Positions 6,618-8,330 of a stretch of 8,330 nt of DNA are shown piece after piece. Position 1 is the first letter of the stretch. Each line of letters starts with the position of its first letter. A program made the translations under genes and the position numbers. The notes under the pieces are model-generated. The model worked only from the letters and a program-made list of their open reading frames with translations. It did no database searches and was not told the DNA's origin. Source of the stretch: Chryseobacterium sp. UBA6632 (GTDB lineage: Bacteria > Bacteroidota > Bacteroidia > Flavobacteriales > Weeksellaceae); NCBI GenBank assembly GCA_002455915.1, contig DKLU01000176.1, positions 1 through 8,330 of the forward strand, given 5' to 3'.

Positions 6618-7352
6618 ATGAACAAAAATATCATCGCTATTGCCATCGCAGCTCTTGGCTTTGTCATTGGTCTGGGGCTGTTAGGAAGCGCCATTAAAAA
6701 CAGAAATAAATCTGAAAATACAATTTCTGTGACGGGTTTGGGAACCAAACCATTTACTTCCGATCTGATTACGTGGTCTGGAAGTTTCTCTAAAAATAAT
6801 TACGACCTTAAATCTGCCTACGACGAGTTGGCTTTAGATCGAAAAGCCATTAATGACTACCTGCTGTCAAAAGGTGTGAAGCAAAGTGAAATTGTTTTTT
6901 CTTCGGTTGACATTCAGAAACAATTCAGAAATAGTACGGATGCTAACGGTAATACGATTCAGAACGAGTTTTCTGGATATAATTTAACCCAAACAGTTTC
7001 TATTGAAAGTAAAGAAGTCGCGAAAATAGAAAATCTTTCCAGAAATATCACAGAAATTATCAATCGCGGAATTGAATTTACCTCTTCTTCCCCAAGTTAT
7101 TTTTATACAAAACTGGCGACGGTAAAACAGGAAATGATCGCTTCCGCCACAAAGGATGCAAAAGAACGTGCCGAAAAAATTGCTGAAAACTCTGGAAGTA
7201 GCTTAGGAAATCTGAAAAAAGCAACAATGGGGGTTATCCAAATCACTGCTCCGAATTCTAATGAAGACTATTCTTATGGCGGAACTTTTAATACGGCTTC
7301 GAAAGATAAAGAAGCGAGTATTACGATTAAATTGGAGTATGAAGTGAATTAA
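6618..7352 (+). CDS. SIMPL domain (DUF541) protein, membrane-anchored
   Basis: A 244-residue protein. One N-terminal hydrophobic segment (about 5-26, rich in Ile, Ala, Leu and Gly) is probably an uncleaved anchor, since no clear cleavage site follows. The rest is a SIMPL/DUF541 domain (about 33-243). Visible features are the opening ENTISVTGLGTKPF, the strand LITWSGSFS, a helix with LDRKAINDYLLSKGV, SGYNLTQTVSI, and the helix KDAKERAEKIAENSGSSLG near the C-terminus. These match the family of Brucella BP26/Omp28 and the mouse protein SIMPL. Bacterial members lie in the periplasm or envelope, and their biochemical role is poorly defined. The ATG at 6618 is 74 bp after paralog 3 with no terminator between, so it may be read from the same promoter. 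I found no clean promoter box in that gap. The family call is firm; the role is open. Confidence 0.9.
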   Translation: MNKNIIAIAIAALGFVIGLGLLGSAIKNRNKSENTISVTGLGTKPFTSDLITWSGSFSKNNYDLKSAYDELALDRKAINDYLLSKGVKQSEIVFSSVDIQKQFRNSTDANGNTIQNEFSGYNLTQTVSIESKEVAKIENLSRNITEIINRGIEFTSSSPSYFYTKLATVKQEMIASATKDAKERAEKIAENSGSSLGNLKKATMGVIQITAPNSNEDYSYGGTFNTASKDKEASITIKLEYEVN

Positions 7353-7382
7353 TGATTTTATAAACCGTAAAGATTTAAGTAT

Positions 7383-7415
7383 AAAAAAAACCGAAGTTTT
7401 GCGCTTCGGATTTAT
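7383..7415. terminator. shared hairpin terminator between convergent genes
   Basis: A 6-bp GC-rich stem, CCGAAG (7391-7396) with CTTCGG (7404-7409), closes a 7-nt loop. Read on the minus strand it is followed by eight T (7390-7383), a strong intrinsic terminator for the DUF2851-PspC-GNAT operon. Read on the plus strand it is followed by ATTTATATTTTT, a weaker tail that can still serve the SIMPL gene, which ends 38 bp before the stem. Confidence 0.85.
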
Positions 7416-7419
7416 ATTT

Positions 7420-7932
7420 TTAATGATAAACTACATCGTAGATTTCATCTTTAATTTCTTCTAAATTTTCAGGAGAATAATTGGCCAGCAACCAAAGATC
7501 CAAAGGTTTTTTACCTTCGCCATAACTCGGTTGAACATACATTTCATCAATTAAATTAAATCCATTTCGTTGATAAAAAGCATATCGTCTTTTTGCGTCA
7601 TCGCCCAAATGTTCTGGCTCGATTTCTAAAATAATTCTCGCATAATTTTCAAATAAATAACCAGTAATATAAGAACCCAATTTCTGACTTCTGAATTGTG
7701 GGAAAACTTCAAAATGTTCCACAAAAGTAAAATCTGATAATTCCCAAATGATGAGGTAACCAACGTTTTGAGCTTCATGCAGAATCGAAATTATTTTCAC
7801 TTTCGGATTTGCAAAAAGGGTGGATAATTTATTCCAATCTCGTCGCTCATCTTCCGGAAAAGTCGAACAATAAGAGTCAAAAATTTCCTGAACTCTGTAA
7901 TCGTCAGGAGAAGTGATTTGTAAAAATTCCAT
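7420..7932 (-). CDS. GNAT-family N-acetyltransferase
   Basis: A 170-residue cytoplasmic protein with the GNAT fold, predicted to move an acetyl group from acetyl-CoA to an amine. Visible are the strand VGYLIIWEL (57-65), then FVEHFEVFPQFRSQKLGS (70-87), which gives the beta4 strand and the pyrophosphate-binding loop, and the late RRYAFYQRNGF (115-125) typical of GNAT motif B. The loop is QKLGSY, where the usual pattern is Q/R-x-x-G-x-G/A, so its last position is atypical. An acidic EIEPEH segment (103-108) lies between. The substrate cannot be told. The ATG at 7932 is 2 bp after the stop of the PspC gene, so the two are almost certainly cotranscribed. A strong terminator follows directly. Confidence 0.85.
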   Translation of the reverse strand: MEFLQITSPDDYRVQEIFDSYCSTFPEDERRDWNKLSTLFANPKVKIISILHEAQNVGYLIIWELSDFTFVEHFEVFPQFRSQKLGSYITGYLFENYARIILEIEPEHLGDDAKRRYAFYQRNGFNLIDEMYVQPSYGEGKKPLDLWLLANYSPENLEEIKDEIYDVVYH

Positions 7933-7934
7933 GA

Positions 7935-8156
7935 TTAAAGGTCAAAAACGTTAGGACGTCTTGTGATAAACATATCTTTGATCCACAATGTAAATGCTAA
8001 ACCAAGATAAATTAAAAAGAAAAAACCAGCCGTTGCAAATGTAGAATAGATGAAAAATATTCTTAATTTCGAAACAGGAATTCCCAGTTTAGCGCCCGTT
8101 CTCGTAAGAACACCAAACCATTCTCTTTCCATTTTGTGGCGGATATTATCTAGCAT
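7935..8156 (-). CDS. PspC-domain small membrane protein
   Basis: A 73-residue protein made of little more than a PspC domain. It has a basic amphipathic N-terminus (1-20), the segment GAKLGIPVSKLRIFFIYS (21-38), which corresponds to the GLAEYFGI-x-LVR-LF part of PspC, a membrane segment (about 33-59) and a basic C-terminal tail. Classic PspC proteins take part in the phage-shock envelope-stress response at the inner membrane with PspA and PspB. No such partner is in this window, so a stress role is inferred from the family only. The start ATG lies inside the end of the upstream DUF2851 gene (11-bp overlap), which suggests translational coupling. Confidence 0.85.
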   Translation of the reverse strand: MLDNIRHKMEREWFGVLTRTGAKLGIPVSKLRIFFIYSTFATAGFFFLIYLGLAFTLWIKDMFITRRPNVFDL

Positions 8157-8328
8157 TTGAAGATTCTTTTAAAAGTTTAAATCCAATACCGCAATTTAAG
8201 CAATTTTTTTCTTCACATGAATTTTTGAAGTGATAAATCAAGCTCTGACTTTCCAAAGCGGTCTTAAACTTCAAACCCAGTTTTTTCCAATCATCAATAA
8301 CTGAATTTTTTTCAGCCGAAAGATTTTT
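8146..8328 (-). CDS. DUF2851-family protein, C-terminal fragment (cut by the window edge)
   Basis: The minus-strand frame from the right edge codes for 60 residues and ends in TAA at 8146. It is open to the edge, so the N-terminal bulk lies outside. The piece contains DDWKKLGLKFKTALESQSLI and then a cysteine cluster C-x4-C-x2-C (Cys38, Cys43, Cys46 of the fragment) followed by GIG. From memory this matches the C-terminal end of DUF2851 proteins of Bacteroidota, whose biochemical function is unknown. The cysteine cluster could bind a metal, but that is inferred. Its last 11 bp overlap the start of the PspC gene in another frame, making it the first visible gene of a DUF2851-PspC-GNAT operon. 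Confidence 0.7.
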   Translation of the reverse strand, partial: KNLSAEKNSVIDDWKKLGLKFKTALESQSLIYHFKNSCEEKNCLNCGIGFKLLKESSNAR

Positions 8329-8330
8329 AT

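Overview
The window looks like a piece of chromosome from a member of the Bacteroidota, most likely the Flavobacteriia and close to Chryseobacterium. The base composition is AT-rich. Start sites show A-rich leaders rather than clear Shine-Dalgarno sequences. Two sequences match the Bacteroidota -7 promoter element TAnnTTTG. The protein types (a SIMPL protein, a C-terminal DUF2851 fragment, a minimal PspC protein and stand-alone CarboxypepD_reg-like proteins) are common in that group. The genus is an inference, because there is no rRNA or marker gene to confirm it.

There are three blocks. Left (about 1-3976, minus strand): a large AddA/RecB-type helicase-nuclease, followed 45 bp downstream by a small lipoprotein of unknown function. 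Middle (4157-7352, plus strand): three consecutive paralogous exported proteins, then a membrane-anchored SIMPL protein. Each paralog has a signal peptide, a CarboxypepD_reg-like beta-sandwich, a conserved EV-TG-DS motif, a divergent middle and a related helical C-terminus. No clear terminator lies between these genes. Right (7420-8330, minus strand): a compact operon made of the C-terminal end of a DUF2851 protein, a minimal PspC protein overlapping it by 11 bp, and a GNAT acetyltransferase 2 bp further on. A shared hairpin at 7391-7409 separates the converging middle and right blocks. A divergent promoter region (3977-4156) separates the left and middle blocks.

Most of the window is ordinary housekeeping or hypothetical content, and I see no mobile element, CRISPR array, tRNA or rRNA. 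The least explained part is the tandem paralog trio. Its N-terminal halves resemble the N-terminal extension of SusC-like TonB-dependent transporters, including an EEV-V segment where a TonB box would be, but there is no plug or beta-barrel. The helicase-nuclease has every expected motif, and no AddB-like partner is beside it in the window.
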